From: Iris pallida
Lineage: Eukaryota; Streptophyta; Magnoliopsida; Asparagales; Iridaceae
Reading direction: 5' to 3'
NCBI GenBank assembly: GCA_029216955.1
Contig: JANAVB010005597.1
Coordinates: 47,169,568 to 47,233,567 of the forward strand
Length of the DNA stretch: 64,000 nt
Shown piece by piece: positions 1-12,353 of this stretch; the stretch's first letter is position 1, and every line of letters begins with the position of its first letter. A model generated the notes under the pieces. That model did not search any database. It was not told the origin of the DNA and was given only the letters and a program-made list of their open reading frames with translations. The translations under genes were made by a program, and so were the position numbers.

Positions 1-2055
1 CCACAGGTCAACCGAAGTCCCCCACTATAATAGCAGCAGTAAACCAGGCCCCAAACCCGAACTCCCCACCCTCTGTTTCGGTTCAGGCATATACGTATAA
101 TATAACAGAGAGGGAGAGCTCGAACAAAGAAAAACCCTAGCCATGAATCACGCCACCCTCCTCCCCCGAACGCTGGCGACCCACCTGGGCCTGCGCGCTA
201 CCGCCGCAGTGGCCGGCTGGCCAGCGAGAACAGTAGGTGAGCGGGGCCGCACGCTAAGCACGATTTGCACCGTGGTAGCAGTACAGGCCAGGTAACCATA
301 TTCTTTCCCTATCTCACTCGTCGTTTCGTCTTTTACGATCTACGAAAGCCTAAGCTAGCCTATATAACCCCTACATGACCCTTCAAATGGTTTCGAATAT
401 TGTTGACCATATATTCAGGAAACCGATTCGAATATCGGCAAAATCCCGATCCGAAACATGACCTATGACAGTCCATGTACCCCATATTAGAGATCGATTC
501 GGATCGATCTAACACCAGATTATAAAGTGTATTTGAACAAAGTTTTAGAGTACATGACCAGTATTAGAACCCTTCTTTTATTTTCTGTTTTGGACTAGTA
601 TAGATTCAGTTAGATGGTTTCAAAAATCCGGAAAAACCTTATTTCGAAATTGAATTTAATGAAAAACCATCCGATACGACGTGCGTCCCGCCAAACCGGG
701 CGACGTAGTCGTGAACCGAAGGGATCAAAAGGTGCGTAACGGCTTCGTGGTCGTATGGGCTTTGACGGAATTCAAATTGGTCGCGTGTGCGCGACGAATT
801 TGATGCGTATCCGTCGAAATTCACCGTATCGACCTCTGTGCAAGTTTTCCAATTACTTCGTGCACGTTCGTCAGATCGAGACAAAACTTGTTCCAACAGG
901 ATCGTATTATTTTTCTGGTCTTGTATGTCAAGTTTGGTCTAATTCTGAGATAGTTGATCGGATCGTCGTTTTGCGGGCCCCACGGTCCCACTCAACAGGC
1001 AATTTTGTGCACGGCCCGCCGAAATCTAACTTTGGACATACGGTTGGGTTCGTATCGAAAAACCGGACCTATTGACATATAGTTTGACAACTTTAGAGAT
1101 CGTTGACTCTGGCACACTTTTCGGTGCAAAGCGGGTCCAACGGCGGATATCGTTTTTGCCCGAAATTATCGTTTTGCCCCTGTGTCCAAAATTGGACTTA
1201 AGGACAGGCAATCCTAGCTAATTTGACTATTTTGAGAATGTTGGTAATGTTTATTTCAGCATCTGGAGACTTTTTGCATGTGTTGACTTTAGTGACTCAT
1301 CTGATGTGGTTTGTACTATTGGTTTCTCCAGCTAAGGACCTCAGGCAAGTGCACTTTCTGATTGCTTTCGATTCATAATAGTCTTTTCATTTCATGTCTA
1401 TACATATATCTTGCTGCTTGTTGACACGCTCGTCACACAGAGTAGTCGGGAGGGGAAATATCTTAGTAGACATGTGGACTACCCAGAAATATCCCCAAAA
1501 TGTCTATTCTTGAACGATAGCAGCTGCACACGGCACGTACAGTGAGCCGGATTTACCCCCTAGCCGTTCACATGTCGAAAAGGATATTTCACACCACCTA
1601 GGTACATGTCTTTTATTTTTTTCTTTTCATCTCCACCGTGCCATGTCATCAGTATTTTCCAGTTTTTATATCTCATATGTTATTTTTATGTCTTATTAAT
1701 TCTATTATGTTTTCGCATTACCGTCGGTTTGTGTACTTGTTCCGTTCCAGATTGAAAACCAATATTTTTCAGGTTTAGCCGCGATCACTCTTAGCATTGG
1801 GAAGGCTTGGGTATGCTGAGGTCAACCTAGAAATAGAAAGCAATTGTATCAAATCCATTAATTATAAAATCTTGTATTTTCTTTAATTATAAATGTTATA
1901 AATGTTGTAGCAAATTTAGAAATGTGAATGAGCAGCAAATGTTTTTTCTTGAGCATTTATTTCTTGCGGGCTTGACAGCTTTCTACCGTCGACTCTGCGG
2001 CGTAGGCTGGCTTGGACACGTCTCGTATTCGAAAATAAGGGTGCGGGTCGTGACA
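1..2055 (+). mobile_element. Left LTR of element A, cut by window edge
   Basis: This stretch matches 6,895-8,048 joined to 11,440-12,353, so it is the left LTR of a retrotransposon whose right LTR lies downstream. Its first ~1.1 kb lies outside the window. It ends ...GGGTCGTGACA, followed by a leader like those of two other elements here. In the first ~220 bp I count roughly 15-18 differences from the right LTR, about 7%. The short ORFs here are not conserved as proteins. Confidence 0.88.
96..105 (+). promoter_or_regulatory. Candidate LTR TATA box
   Basis: TATAATATAA lies just ahead of a purine-rich GAGAGGGAGAGC stretch and an AAACCCTAGCC-ATG context that resembles plant 5' leaders. The right LTR has TATATATATAA at the matching place (6,992-7,002). 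Assignment is by position only. Confidence 0.4.
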
Positions 2056-2056
2056 A

Positions 2057-2083
2057 GTTTTTGTGGTGGCCCATGCAGGTCAG
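2057..2083 (+). other. PBS-like leader of element A
   Basis: GTGGTGGCCCATGCAGGTC starts about 8 nt after the LTR end. Nearly the same sequence follows the 5' LTRs of the Tekay element (28,990-29,008, minus) and E2 (37,988-38,008, minus). Its reverse complement ends ...GGGCCACCA, as expected if it pairs with a tRNA 3' end. I could not identify the tRNA. Confidence 0.5.
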
Positions 2084-5000
2084 TCTTCACAAATTATGCG
2101 AACTCGCGGTAGTACCATATTAGTCGTACTGCTGCGAGCCTGCGCCCAAGAAATGCTCATTCACAATTAGGATTAAAATAATTTAAGATTTGACTAGGAA
2201 TAGGAGTCCCTCATTAATTTGATCATTGGGTAGTTTAGGATAAGGCCAAACAATTTAGATAATGGTTCATTAAATTAGATATCCTGCCAGTTCTCTAAAG
2301 ATACACTATTACTTTCGATATGACAATGCGATCCAATTCAATTTTTTTATTTTAGATATAAATCTTATATCATAAGTTAGAATTGCCTGTTTTAAATTCT
2401 ATTTTGCTGTAAGGAACTGGTTTATAATTTCTGATTCTGCTATTCATATACAAATCTCGAGGTAGAATTGGTTCAAAGTTTTCCCCTCAACCATTTGAAA
2501 TATATATGAAATAAAGATTAGGATGTTCTTACTTCATTTGTCTTCAGATATTTCCTTTCGACCAGCCTTTTACTTTAAGGATTGAGACTTACAGGCAGGT
2601 GGTTACGCTTTCTACCATAGTCAACTAAGTTGAATCCCTAGCAACTCTTTGACGTTCTTAGAAATATAGTTGGAGCATTTTACTGACTGCGATGACTAGA
2701 CAGCAGCGCACTGTCGCCAATTACCTGAGAGCAGAGAGTGTGGGTTCACTGCAGCCAGTAGCGCACTGGCAAGGCACAACCCATAGAATTGAAATCATTT
2801 CGAAGAATCATAGTCTATAGAACATTGCTAAAATTATGTTCTCGTTGACCTCTTTAGATCTTAGATACCCTTGTATCAATATAGAATAGAGTACCTGATA
2901 GCATATCACCTCTGAATCGTGGAACCAAGGGTTTACCACAGCCATAGTATATGGGCGAGGCATAATTCTCGGTAAAATAATTTTAGACGGGATTACAAGT
3001 TTAGGATACTATAGAGGATAGGAGATGCCCTGTGTGTCCCAGAGGATCCAAAGCCAATACTAGTGAAAGTTCTGTAAGTTGGATAGCATGTCTCCCAACC
3101 TAGCATTTCGTGGTCCTTGTGATCTATTAACAAGGTAATTGACTGACACTAATAGGTTTACTTAAAATATAGAATTCAGAAGTCCATAACCCATTAGTCG
3201 ACCAAGGCCTTATGAATAGAAGATAGTAGGATTGACTGTATAAGCAATAACACCACGTGAGGTCTAGATTTTCCCAAAAACTCAAACTACTTATTCCTCC
3301 TTTCAAAATCTCACATATTTTATATTTTGACTCTCTTGACCAATGCTACTATTACAGTCTAGTTTTTGCAAGCTTTCTCTTTTATCGAGTTTGATTCAAG
3401 ATATATGTTTATTGGGGACGCCCGCTAACATATTGTCTAATCAGAATCATTGTATTACGGTCTGATCAACCATGATGCATTTGGTTCGCTCTTCATCTAA
3501 TCATCCCACGTGGATTGAGATATAGATGTCTCGGGGATCTCATCCACGACTGCTTTGATAATTCCTCTTGAATTATACATTCGCCCTTGAATCATGTAAT
3601 TGTGTTCAGTGACATCTCTCTTGAACTCTTTATTGTTTGTCTTTCACTGATTGGAAAGACGAAAGCTCGTAATTAATAGATAGATACAGAGTATTCCCAT
3701 GGCTATGATAGTTGTATACGCAAGTGTAGCTACCATCGACCAATCCTGTGAATGGAACCTTGCCTTGAGTTACTCGTCCTCCCTTCGTCCCTAAACCTAC
3801 TGTCTTGATCTTTCGGTCATTAGAGTTTAAGAATAATTAGGGTTTTATCCTTAGTCAAATGCCAACCTAGGAGACTACCTACTCTCAAGAGACCAATTGT
3901 TATGAGCCTCTAATTATTTATTGAAGCTTGCTTTAACTAGAGCCCTTGTGGCAATAGTCTGATAGGTTTGACACATATAGAAATTTACGAGTCAGTTGTT
4001 AGAAACCTTTTTATATGATGTGCCTTAAAGTTGGTTACCCCGTCGATAACTCTTGTATACTATGGACGTGTATATCCCTCTATCTTATCGACCATGTGTC
4101 ATTGTACACCATTGTTTTCTCTTTATTGAGGAATGATCCTTGACTCGACACAATCTACCGTATTTCGTACGTCGTGCCTTATTCTTCATTAACAAGAGTT
4201 GAGGTACAATATCCGAGCTTTGAAATCCTTCCAACTTTATTATTCCTAAAACCATGTCCTAACTTCTAAGGTGGGTAGACTGTAAGCCTCTTTAATTTTG
4301 GGATATACGACTATTACCAATTGATTAGAATAATTTCCATTAGCATGATAATTAGTGCCCCATGGACTCCCACTTTTCATTTAGATCACTTTAAGTCTCC
4401 GGCCGTGCCATTAATATTCGGAGCATGAGACCAGCTGTTTCCTCTCAACAAATTTTACATGCAAGATCTAGACGAGTCCACCTTCATCTAGGTATAGCAT
4501 GTCCCACTCAAACCCGTCCCCTTGTACTCTATTTTTTTGGTACGACTTTTAGGTCAAAAGTACTAGCTAAAACCCATACCATAGTGCCGGTATACTTCTC
4601 GACTTCCACTAGAGCCTCAACCTTGACTCAATTCCTTCGACCCAATATATGGTTGTGATCTACTCGAAGCCCACTATACACATGCCACTAGTGTGCCACC
4701 TAATTGAGGTCTCATGTGCTCCTTAAACACAAAGTCATTAAAGGCACATTTTGAGCTTTAGGGACCTAGCTAACCAACCTGACTAGCAACTAGCTCAATT
4801 CCTTGGGTAGAAACCTATTCTAGGATACCCTAACCTAGTAGAAATAGTTTTATCATTGGATCTTGTTCAGTCAATATAGATTGAAACCCAATGTTCATCC
4901 AACCAACGACTGATGTCCAAATATGAAACCCATTTAAGACCCAGTAGGACCCATCCATGCATACCACCGTATTTGGACAATAAGACCGAACTAATTGAAA

Positions 5001-5762
5001 TAGGTCCCTATACCTATTATGAAGTACCCACCTCTTAGACTGTGAAGACATTCGTAACCCTTACCTGGAAGTCGAGATACGATCTTGTATTGCATTTATA
5101 TTCCTTGCTCTTGTGTATTAAACAACCACGGAAAAAGATCACAATCTTGATTTCTCAATTTCAGTTCTATTTTGGAATTGTTGTTTAGAACTTCGAGAAC
5201 AGAATTTATGTATTGCCTGGATTACAAATCCCTCTAAGAAACAAGTTCTTCGATTTAGCAAGTGACTAGACTAGAGTAGTCAATCTAGCAAATGAGTCAA
5301 TGGTTCATAAACTCTCTTTCTATTTGTATCATATGATACTCTTTACCGCTCTTGAAACTTCATAATAGCTCTTGATTATTTTTCTTATCTGCATGTCCTT
5401 CCTATTTTAGAGCGACAAATGGTCACGCCTATTAGAATTTACCAAAATTTTTAGCTACTTGTATAAATTTGTTGCTTGTTAAATTTTGGGTCGCTTGATA
5501 GATAAGAGAGGATTATAGATGCCATGTACAGTAGATATCTATGGGTAGAAATTTTAGCAGTTAGTTGAAAGATTATAAAGTTTTAGCGACAGAAGATTTG
5601 AAGTGGGTAGTGTGACCAAAGGTGGGTAGAAGTCCTCGATGATTCGTCGTTAAGAAATGGCTATGAGGAGGAGATAAACTATTTAGAGGAATTAAAATTT
5701 AAGGAGATTAAGGTTAAGGTAGACTTTTCTTTTGAATTTTAAGGAATAGTTATGAGTTAGAA

Positions 5763-5797
5763 TTTCGAGGACGAAATTATTTTAAGGTGGGTAGATT
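5763..5797 (+). other. Polypurine-tract block of element A
   Basis: TCGAGGACGAAATT, then TTTTAAGGTGGGTAGA, lies directly before the right LTR. The same block precedes the 3' LTRs of the Tekay element and E2. In Tekay/Del chromoviruses this is the end of the interior that primes plus-strand DNA. Confidence 0.7.
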
Positions 5798-6035
5798 TGT
5801 AGCTCCCCTTCCCGAAAATTCTGAAATATTTTATTAGTATTATTTATTTTATTTTGATGGTGAGTTTTATTATTAGAACAATTTTACCCAAGTAAGGGTG
5901 TGTGGTAAAGATCACCCATTGGGGCAATTGTTATTATTTTATTTTATTAATATTAAGGTTATTTTGTGGAGAATTAATAAACATGATTCATTCCATTTAA
6001 ATATTATTATTATTATTAAGCCTACTTGTGGTAAT

Positions 6036-6038
<3 letters not shown>

Positions 6039-6109
<71 letters not shown>
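6039..6109. repeat. (TA)n microsatellite
   Basis: About 71 bp of uninterrupted AT repeat inside the right LTR of element A. It yields a meaningless Ile-Tyr ORF on both strands. Confidence 0.98.
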
Positions 6110-6112
<3 letters not shown>

Positions 6113-6192
6113 GTGCTATCCTATATATAGATAATAAGATTATTAGTATTTATAATATTTATTTAAAGTATTTTAGGTTTTTGGTGATTCTA

Positions 6193-6307
<115 letters not shown>

Positions 6308-6991
6308 TATACAAAACACAAAGGTTTTTGAATCCTAGGGCTGACTGTGCCAAGATAAAGAGTGGTTGGGATTTAATCTTGGTGAATCAACGGTTGTGGG
6401 ATTTTATGGGGAAGAGCATTATTGGGAGTGGGGTTTTATAGGGAAAAGCATTATTGGGAGTGGGGTTTTATGAGAAATCCAAAGATGGGGATTTAATATT
6501 TTGATGGTTGGGATTTAATATTTTGATGGGGGGCTCATAATGGTTGTGGATGAGCATTATTGAGAGTGGAGTTTTATGGGGAATCCAAATAAAATTCACA
6601 TCCAGCAGTGGTTGGAATTTAATATTTTGATGGGGGCCTCAAAATTATTATTGTTCGTTTAAAATTGGGGGTCCAAGATTTTGAGGGGGAATACCTTAAA
6701 TGAACCATGCCCTATGGGCACGGGTTATGACTAGTATATATATATATGAGGTATATATGAGGTGTATATTTATATAATGGTATTGAATAAAAGAAAAAAA
6801 GAAATAGAGATAAAAAGAATAAGCAGTAGGGGCCCGGCTAGGAAGAGACCCGAGCCTTAACCCACATGCAAGGCAGCCCGAGCCCAGCTGATCCCACAGC
6901 TCAACCGAAGTCCCCCACTGTAATAGCAGCAGTAAACCAGGCCCCAAACCCGAACTTCCCACCCCCTGTTTTGGTTCAGGCATATTATACG

Positions 6992-7002
6992 TATATATAT
7001 AA
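6992..7002 (+). promoter_or_regulatory. Candidate LTR TATA box
   Basis: TATATATATAA is followed by CAGAGAGGGAGAGC and AAAACCCTAGCCATG. It corresponds to 96-105 in the left LTR. Confidence 0.4.
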
Positions 7003-8310
7003 CAGAGAGGGAGAGCTCGAACAAAGAAAACCCTAGCCATGAATCGCGCCACCCGCCTCCACCGAACGCTGGCGACCCACCCTGGGCCTGCGCGCCACCA
7101 CCGCAGTGGCCGGCCGGCCAGCTAATAGTAGGCGCACGCGGGCCGCGCGCACAAGCACGGTTTACACCGGTAGCAGTACAGGCCAGGTAACCATATTCTT
7201 TTCCCCTTATCTCACTCGTCGTTTCATCTTTTTAGATCTACGAAAGCCTATGCATAGCCTATATAACCCCCTACATGACCCTTCAAATGGTTTCGAATAT
7301 TGTTGACCATATTGTTCAAGAAATCGATTCGAATATCGGCAAAATCCCGATCCGAAACAGGACCTATGACAGTCCATGTACCCATATTAGGAGATCAATT
7401 CGGATCGATCTAACACCAGATTATAAAGTGTATTTGAACAAAGTTTTAGAGTACATGACCAGTGTTAGAACCCTTCTTTTATTTTCTGTTTTGGACTAGT
7501 ATAGATTCCGTTAGATGGTTTAGAAAATCCGGAAAAACCTTATTTCGAAAATTGAATTTAATGAAAAACCATCTGATACGACGTGCGTTCTGCCAAACCG
7601 GGCAACGTGGTCGCGAACCGAAGGCATCGAAAGGTGCATAACGGTTTCGTGGTCGTGTGGACTTTGACGGAATTTAAATTGGTCGCGTGTGCGCGACGAA
7701 TTTGATGCGTATCCGTCAAAATTCACCGTATCGACCTCTGTGCAAGTTTTTCAATTACTTTGTACACGTTCGTCAGATCGAGACAAAACTTACGCCAACA
7801 GGACCGTATCGTTTTTCTGGTCCTGTATGTCAAATTTGGTCCGATTCTGAGATAGTTGATCGGATCACCGTTTTGCGGGCCCCACGGTCCCACTTAACGG
7901 GCAATTTTGTACACGGTCCGCCGAAATCCAACTTTGGACATACGGTTGGGTTCGTATCGAAAAACCGGACCTGTTGACTTATAGTTTGACAACTTTAGAG
8001 ACCATTGACTCTGGTACACGTTTCGGTGTAAAGCGGGTCCAACGGCGGTGTGAGACCCGTCTCACTGTATCGGTATTTTATACGGATACGTGTTTATTTG
8101 AGCCGTATTTTGTATTTATCGATTTGCGTGATATTTTAAAATTTTCCTAAGTGTAGGATTTCATGACTTGGTTTAACTTGGATTTGGTTTTATTTGGTTC
8201 GGTTCCACTTTGACTTGGTTTGGTTTGGTTTAGTTTGGCTTCTTATGAGATGAGGTGTATGGTTTAGATTGAGTAGAGAGGAATGAATGGTGGAGATCAC
8301 TTAAGCTTGT

Positions 8311-8317
8311 TATATAA
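8311..8317 (+). promoter_or_regulatory. Candidate TATA box of solo LTR
   Basis: TATATAA is followed about 25-90 bp downstream by a CT-rich stretch and AAACCCTAGCC, as in plant leaders. A TTTAAA-containing sequence sits at the matching place in the full element's LTR (near 23,775, minus). Confidence 0.45.
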
Positions 8318-8735
8318 GCCAATTTTCTCTCTCCCTCCTCATTCACCCTCATTCATTTCTTTTCCACCAAACCCTAGCCATTGGAGAGAGGCAAGTACAC
8401 CTTGCCAATGTTGAACAATTTTAATTTCGTTTGTTCTATTCTCTTTATTGTTAAATTCTAAGCATGTTTAGAACTTGGAGTTTTTGATTTTATCGGGTGG
8501 ATTGTGGTAGATCTAACTTTTTGGTATTTTCGGTTTTCATGGATTTTGATCTGTCAAACTTGCATATTTTTGCTAGTTGATGGTTCTATGTTGTAGAGCA
8601 TTTCATTCTACCCCATTTTGACCTATGGAAGTTCAGATTTGGACTTGGGATGAGGGTTTTATGGAGCTTAGAAGCTTGGCTTCATGGTGTTCTTCTTCTC
8701 GGAAATTTGGAGACGAAGAACAGTGATGACCGCAT

Positions 8736-9410
8736 AAAACCCCTTAGCCGCATGGCAGCACTTGACCGCATGAACCTTCATGCGGCAAGTCTTCCATCCG
8801 CATAGGCTGAGTCTCATTTCTGGCCGCATGGCAGCACTTTTTCGCCAGCCGCATGAGACTCTTATTCTTGAGCCGCATATGGGCCCACTTTCTGAGAGCC
8901 GCATGGAATTCGCTCGACCCCAGCCGCATAATACACCGCTCCTCTTGAGCCGCATAGACCTGCTTCCTTCTTGCCGCATGAGGCTCAACTTCTTGAGCCG
9001 CATGCAACCCCACTTGCTCTCAGCCGCGTGCGCCCCTTGCTTCTGCAGCCGCATGTCCACCTGTCGCATGAGGCTGAGTCATTCCTGGCCGTATGGATCC
9101 CGCAACCCTGAGCCGCATGGGCTCCTAATTTCCCCGACCCGCATAATTTTCTTTCTCTAGCCGCATGAACTTTTGAACTCATGACCGCATGCCCCCACCC
9201 TTCCCTGGCCGCATGGAACTTGGTCCCGCTAGCCGCATGAAGCTTACTTCCCTCTGGCCGCATGATACTCCGCTGCATGACCCTGAACTCCCCTAAGCCG
9301 CATGCATTCCCTTAGACCCGAGTCCCCTCCAGCCGCATGGACTGCTCCCTCTTCGGCCGCATGAGATCATTCTTGGCCGTCTATGCTCGAGCCGCATGGC
9401 TCTTTCCCTG
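8736..9410 (+). repeat. Array of spaced GCCGCATG motifs
   Basis: About 28 near-identical copies of (A/G)GCCGCAT(G/A) recur every ~17-35 bp over 675 bp. The sequence between copies is different each time. Nearly all copies point the same way, with one inverted copy (CATGCGGC, about 8,778). It occupies the same relative place in the LTR, about 0.7 kb from its 5' end, as the 33-bp minisatellite in the two LTRs of the full element. Confidence 0.9.
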
Positions 9411-9570
9411 GCTTGTATTTTATTATTTTAATGGTCGTTATTAACTCGTACTTGTAACGCCCTGTGTAACTTGAGTTCCTATAGCGTACCCCCTTGATAA
9501 TTCTGATTTGATTGAGATGATTGAAATAACAATTGTACCCGGCATGGTGTGACCAAGAACTGACATGCTT

Positions 9571-9756
9571 GATAGTGACCCGCCGTGGTGCACTCCTGAC
9601 ATGATAACTTGACCTGCTATACATGACACGACAGTGACCCATAGTGGTGCACTCTTGACAAGTACCCTGACAACGCTTGATAGTGGCCCGTCGTGGCGTA
9701 CTCTTGATAAGTAATAATGATAATGATAGTGGCCCGTCGTGGCGCACTCTTGACAA
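9571..9756 (+). repeat. Degenerate short tandem repeat
   Basis: Four copies of a unit like GATAGTGGCCCGTCGTGG, then CGCACTCTTGAC, start near 9,571, 9,630, 9,679 and 9,725. The related part of the full element's LTRs (about 22,390-22,540 and 30,380-30,480, minus) has two or three copies. Confidence 0.8.
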
Positions 9757-12353
9757 ATCAATTCATTGGCCTGGACACCGTGGATGATTGTGCTTGTATA
9801 AACTACTAGTCCGGTTGTGTCTTGCATCATGTCTAGGGCATGATCCCTGAGTACCACGGTCAGGGATTCATACTGAATCTGGCTAGGTTAATGACTAGAT
9901 TGATCAAATAGTTCATGGAGAATTTTCCAGTTACCTGTTGCCGCTTTGGTCCCGGCCTTATATATATATATATATATACATGGGATTTGTTGCTATCCGT
10001 CGAGATGAGCGCACTTCCAGCCCGCCGTCGAGTGTGGTACCTTAGGACACATGTATCTTACTACAGTGTGTCTGCTATATCATGCTATCTTTTTCTTTTC
10101 TTGCTGGGATCACTCAGGTAGTAACAAACAGGTAACCGGACTTGGAATTCTCATTGCATCTTGTTAGTAACTAGGCATGTGATAATCCTAGCTAGTTAAA
10201 GTATCAAGTCATACTTACTGCTTGGCCGTGAATGTTGGATGGAGTTCAGTCTGTCTAGTATTGTCTTGATCTTGTACATGATTGTTACATGTCCTGATTT
10301 CTTATTTTATCTTGCCGATAAATGGTAGGAGAAACCAAGTTCTGTTCAGACGAAGGGTTACAACCCCGGTCCTTGTTTGGTTTACGGATTGTAACCTGGT
10401 TATCTGAATAGTCCCATGGTTATTCCATCGTATATCACCTTCCCAGTCTAAGTCTTGTCTAGATCCAGTTCCTAATTGTTCCAGGATAATGATTGCAATG
10501 ATTGTCACTGTAATGTACTTGTCACTTAATGATTGTCACCTCTAGCAATAAAAGATCAGAGACCAAGTTCTGTTCAGGCGAAGTGTTACAATCCCGGTCC
10601 TTGTTTGGTTTAAGGGTTGTAACCTGGCTTCCGGAACAGTACCTTCGTCCTCTCTTCGTATATTGCCTAGCTCTATTTATTTAACATGTTCTCCAGTTTA
10701 CTTTATGTCAAATGATGATTTACTTACTGTCTTCCTATGTTCGGGATAAGTGCATTGGTACCGCACGAATCTCGATCCTTCTTTACTTATTACTTTTTCT
10801 CCCTGTTGATTGCCTATGACTGCTGGTTTTAAGTTCATAGTTTGGCCTCCTTTGTGGTACTTGCTATTTGGGGTCTGATCCCACTGGTTTTGCATGGCCA
10901 GGTTCTAATAGATGAGCCCGAAGGATCTACCGCACCATCTACTCGACGGTGACCAGCCGGAGCACCAGAGTGCCTCAGTAGGTTTCTTTTTCATTCTTCC
11001 ACTGATATGTAAATTCTCCTCTTATAACGTTTAGCCCCGAGCACGTGTTTAGCTCGTGTTTTGGTATTTTCCTTGATATTGTAGCCTACGGGCATAAAAT
11101 ATGATATGTGTATTCTAGACTATAGCTAGTCCTTATCATGTACGACTAATACTCTGGCTAGTCATCAGTTCTGTGGTACTAGCTTCATGACCAGTCATGT
11201 ATATATGGTTCAGGACGCCTTACTATTGTATGTATGATGATCGTACTCCTTGCTCTTGTATAATTGCCTGTGATTGAGATACCTAGGTTTGTTAAACCAT
11301 AGGATTGACTGATGGCTTGTAGAGTAACCCCCATGTCTTGACAGCTTATACGTGATTTCAGAGTATTAACGTACTTTGGGATTGCGTAGCTGGCTATGTC
11401 TGCCCCCGCTCTCCGGTATTCCGGTTCTGGGGCGTGACAGGCGGACATCATTTTTGCCCGAAATTACCGTTTTGCCCCTGTGTCCAAAATTGGACTTAAG
11501 GACTGGCAATCCTAGCTAATTTGACTATTTTGAGAACGTTGGTAATGTTTATTTTAGCATCTGGAGACTTTTTGCATGTGTTGACTTTAGTGACTCATCT
11601 GATGTGGTTGTACTATCGGTTTCTCCAGCTAAGGACCTCAGGCAAGTGCATTTTCTGATTACTTTCGATTCATAGTAGTCTTTTCATTTCATGTCTATAC
11701 ATATATCTTGCTGCTTGTTGACACGCTCGTCACACGGAGCAGTCGGGAGGGGAAATATCTTAGTAGACATGTGGACTACCCAGAAATATCCCCAAAATGT
11801 CTATTCTTGAACGATAGCAGCTGCACACGACACGTGCAGTGAGCCGGATTTACCCCCTAGCCGTTCACATGTCAAAAAGGATATTTCATACCACCTAGGT
11901 AGATGTCTTTTATTTTTTTCCTTTTCATCTCCACCGTGCCATGTCATCAGTATTTTCCAGTTTTTATATCTCATATGTTATTTTCATGTCTTGTTAATTC
12001 TATTGTGTTTTTGCATTGCCGTCGGTTTGTGTACTTGTTCCATTCCTAACTGGAAACCAACATTTTTCAGGTTTAGCCGGGATAACTCTTAGCATTGGAA
12101 AAGCTTGGGTATGCTGAGGTCAACCTAGAAATAGAAAGCAATTGCATCAAATCCATTAATTGTAAAATCTTGTATTTTTTTAAATTATAAATGTTGTAAA
12201 TGTTGTAACAAATTTAGAAATGTGAATGATCAGCAAATGTTTTTTCTTGAGCATTTATTTCTTGCGGGCTTGACAGTGTTCTACCGCCGACTCTGCGGCG
12301 TAGGCTGGCTTGGACACGACTCGTATCCGAAAAAGCAGGTGCGGGTCGTGACA

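Larger units (their letters stand above)
2056..5797 (+). mobile_element. Non-coding interior of LARD-like element A
   Basis: These 3.7 kb lie between the two LTRs and contain no ORF above 77 codons and no gag, protease, RT or integrase motif in any frame I read. The block 3,180-3,700 is collinear with the reverse complement of about 37,150-37,700 inside E2. The shared landmark is CTAACATATTGTCTAATCAG near 3,427 and its reverse complement near 37,410. It starts with a PBS-like leader and ends with a chromovirus-type polypurine block. This fits a large retrotransposon derivative moved by proteins supplied in trans. Confidence 0.75.
8049..11439 (+). mobile_element. Solo LTR of the Tekay-type family
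   Basis: It begins TGTGAGACCC, ends TTCTGGGGCGTGACA and is flanked by the direct repeat GGCGG (8,044-8,048 and 11,440-11,444). The uninterrupted sequence is present in the left LTR of element A near 1,140. The end is the reverse complement of the LTR starts at 21,067 and 29,017, and the order of blocks matches those LTRs. It has no interior, so it is a solo LTR left by LTR-LTR recombination. At 3,391 bp it is longer than the full element's LTRs and carries a different tandem array in the middle. Confidence 0.93.

Noticed and set aside
8736..9410. Spaced short repeats resembling a CRISPR array
   Set aside because: The repeat is only 8-9 bp, spacing is irregular and no cas gene is present. It is kept as an LTR motif array.
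12222..12353. N-terminal 44 codons of the long ORF 12,222-13,031
   Set aside because: This part is the end of an element A LTR. The Tat protein frame begins only at the insertion junction.
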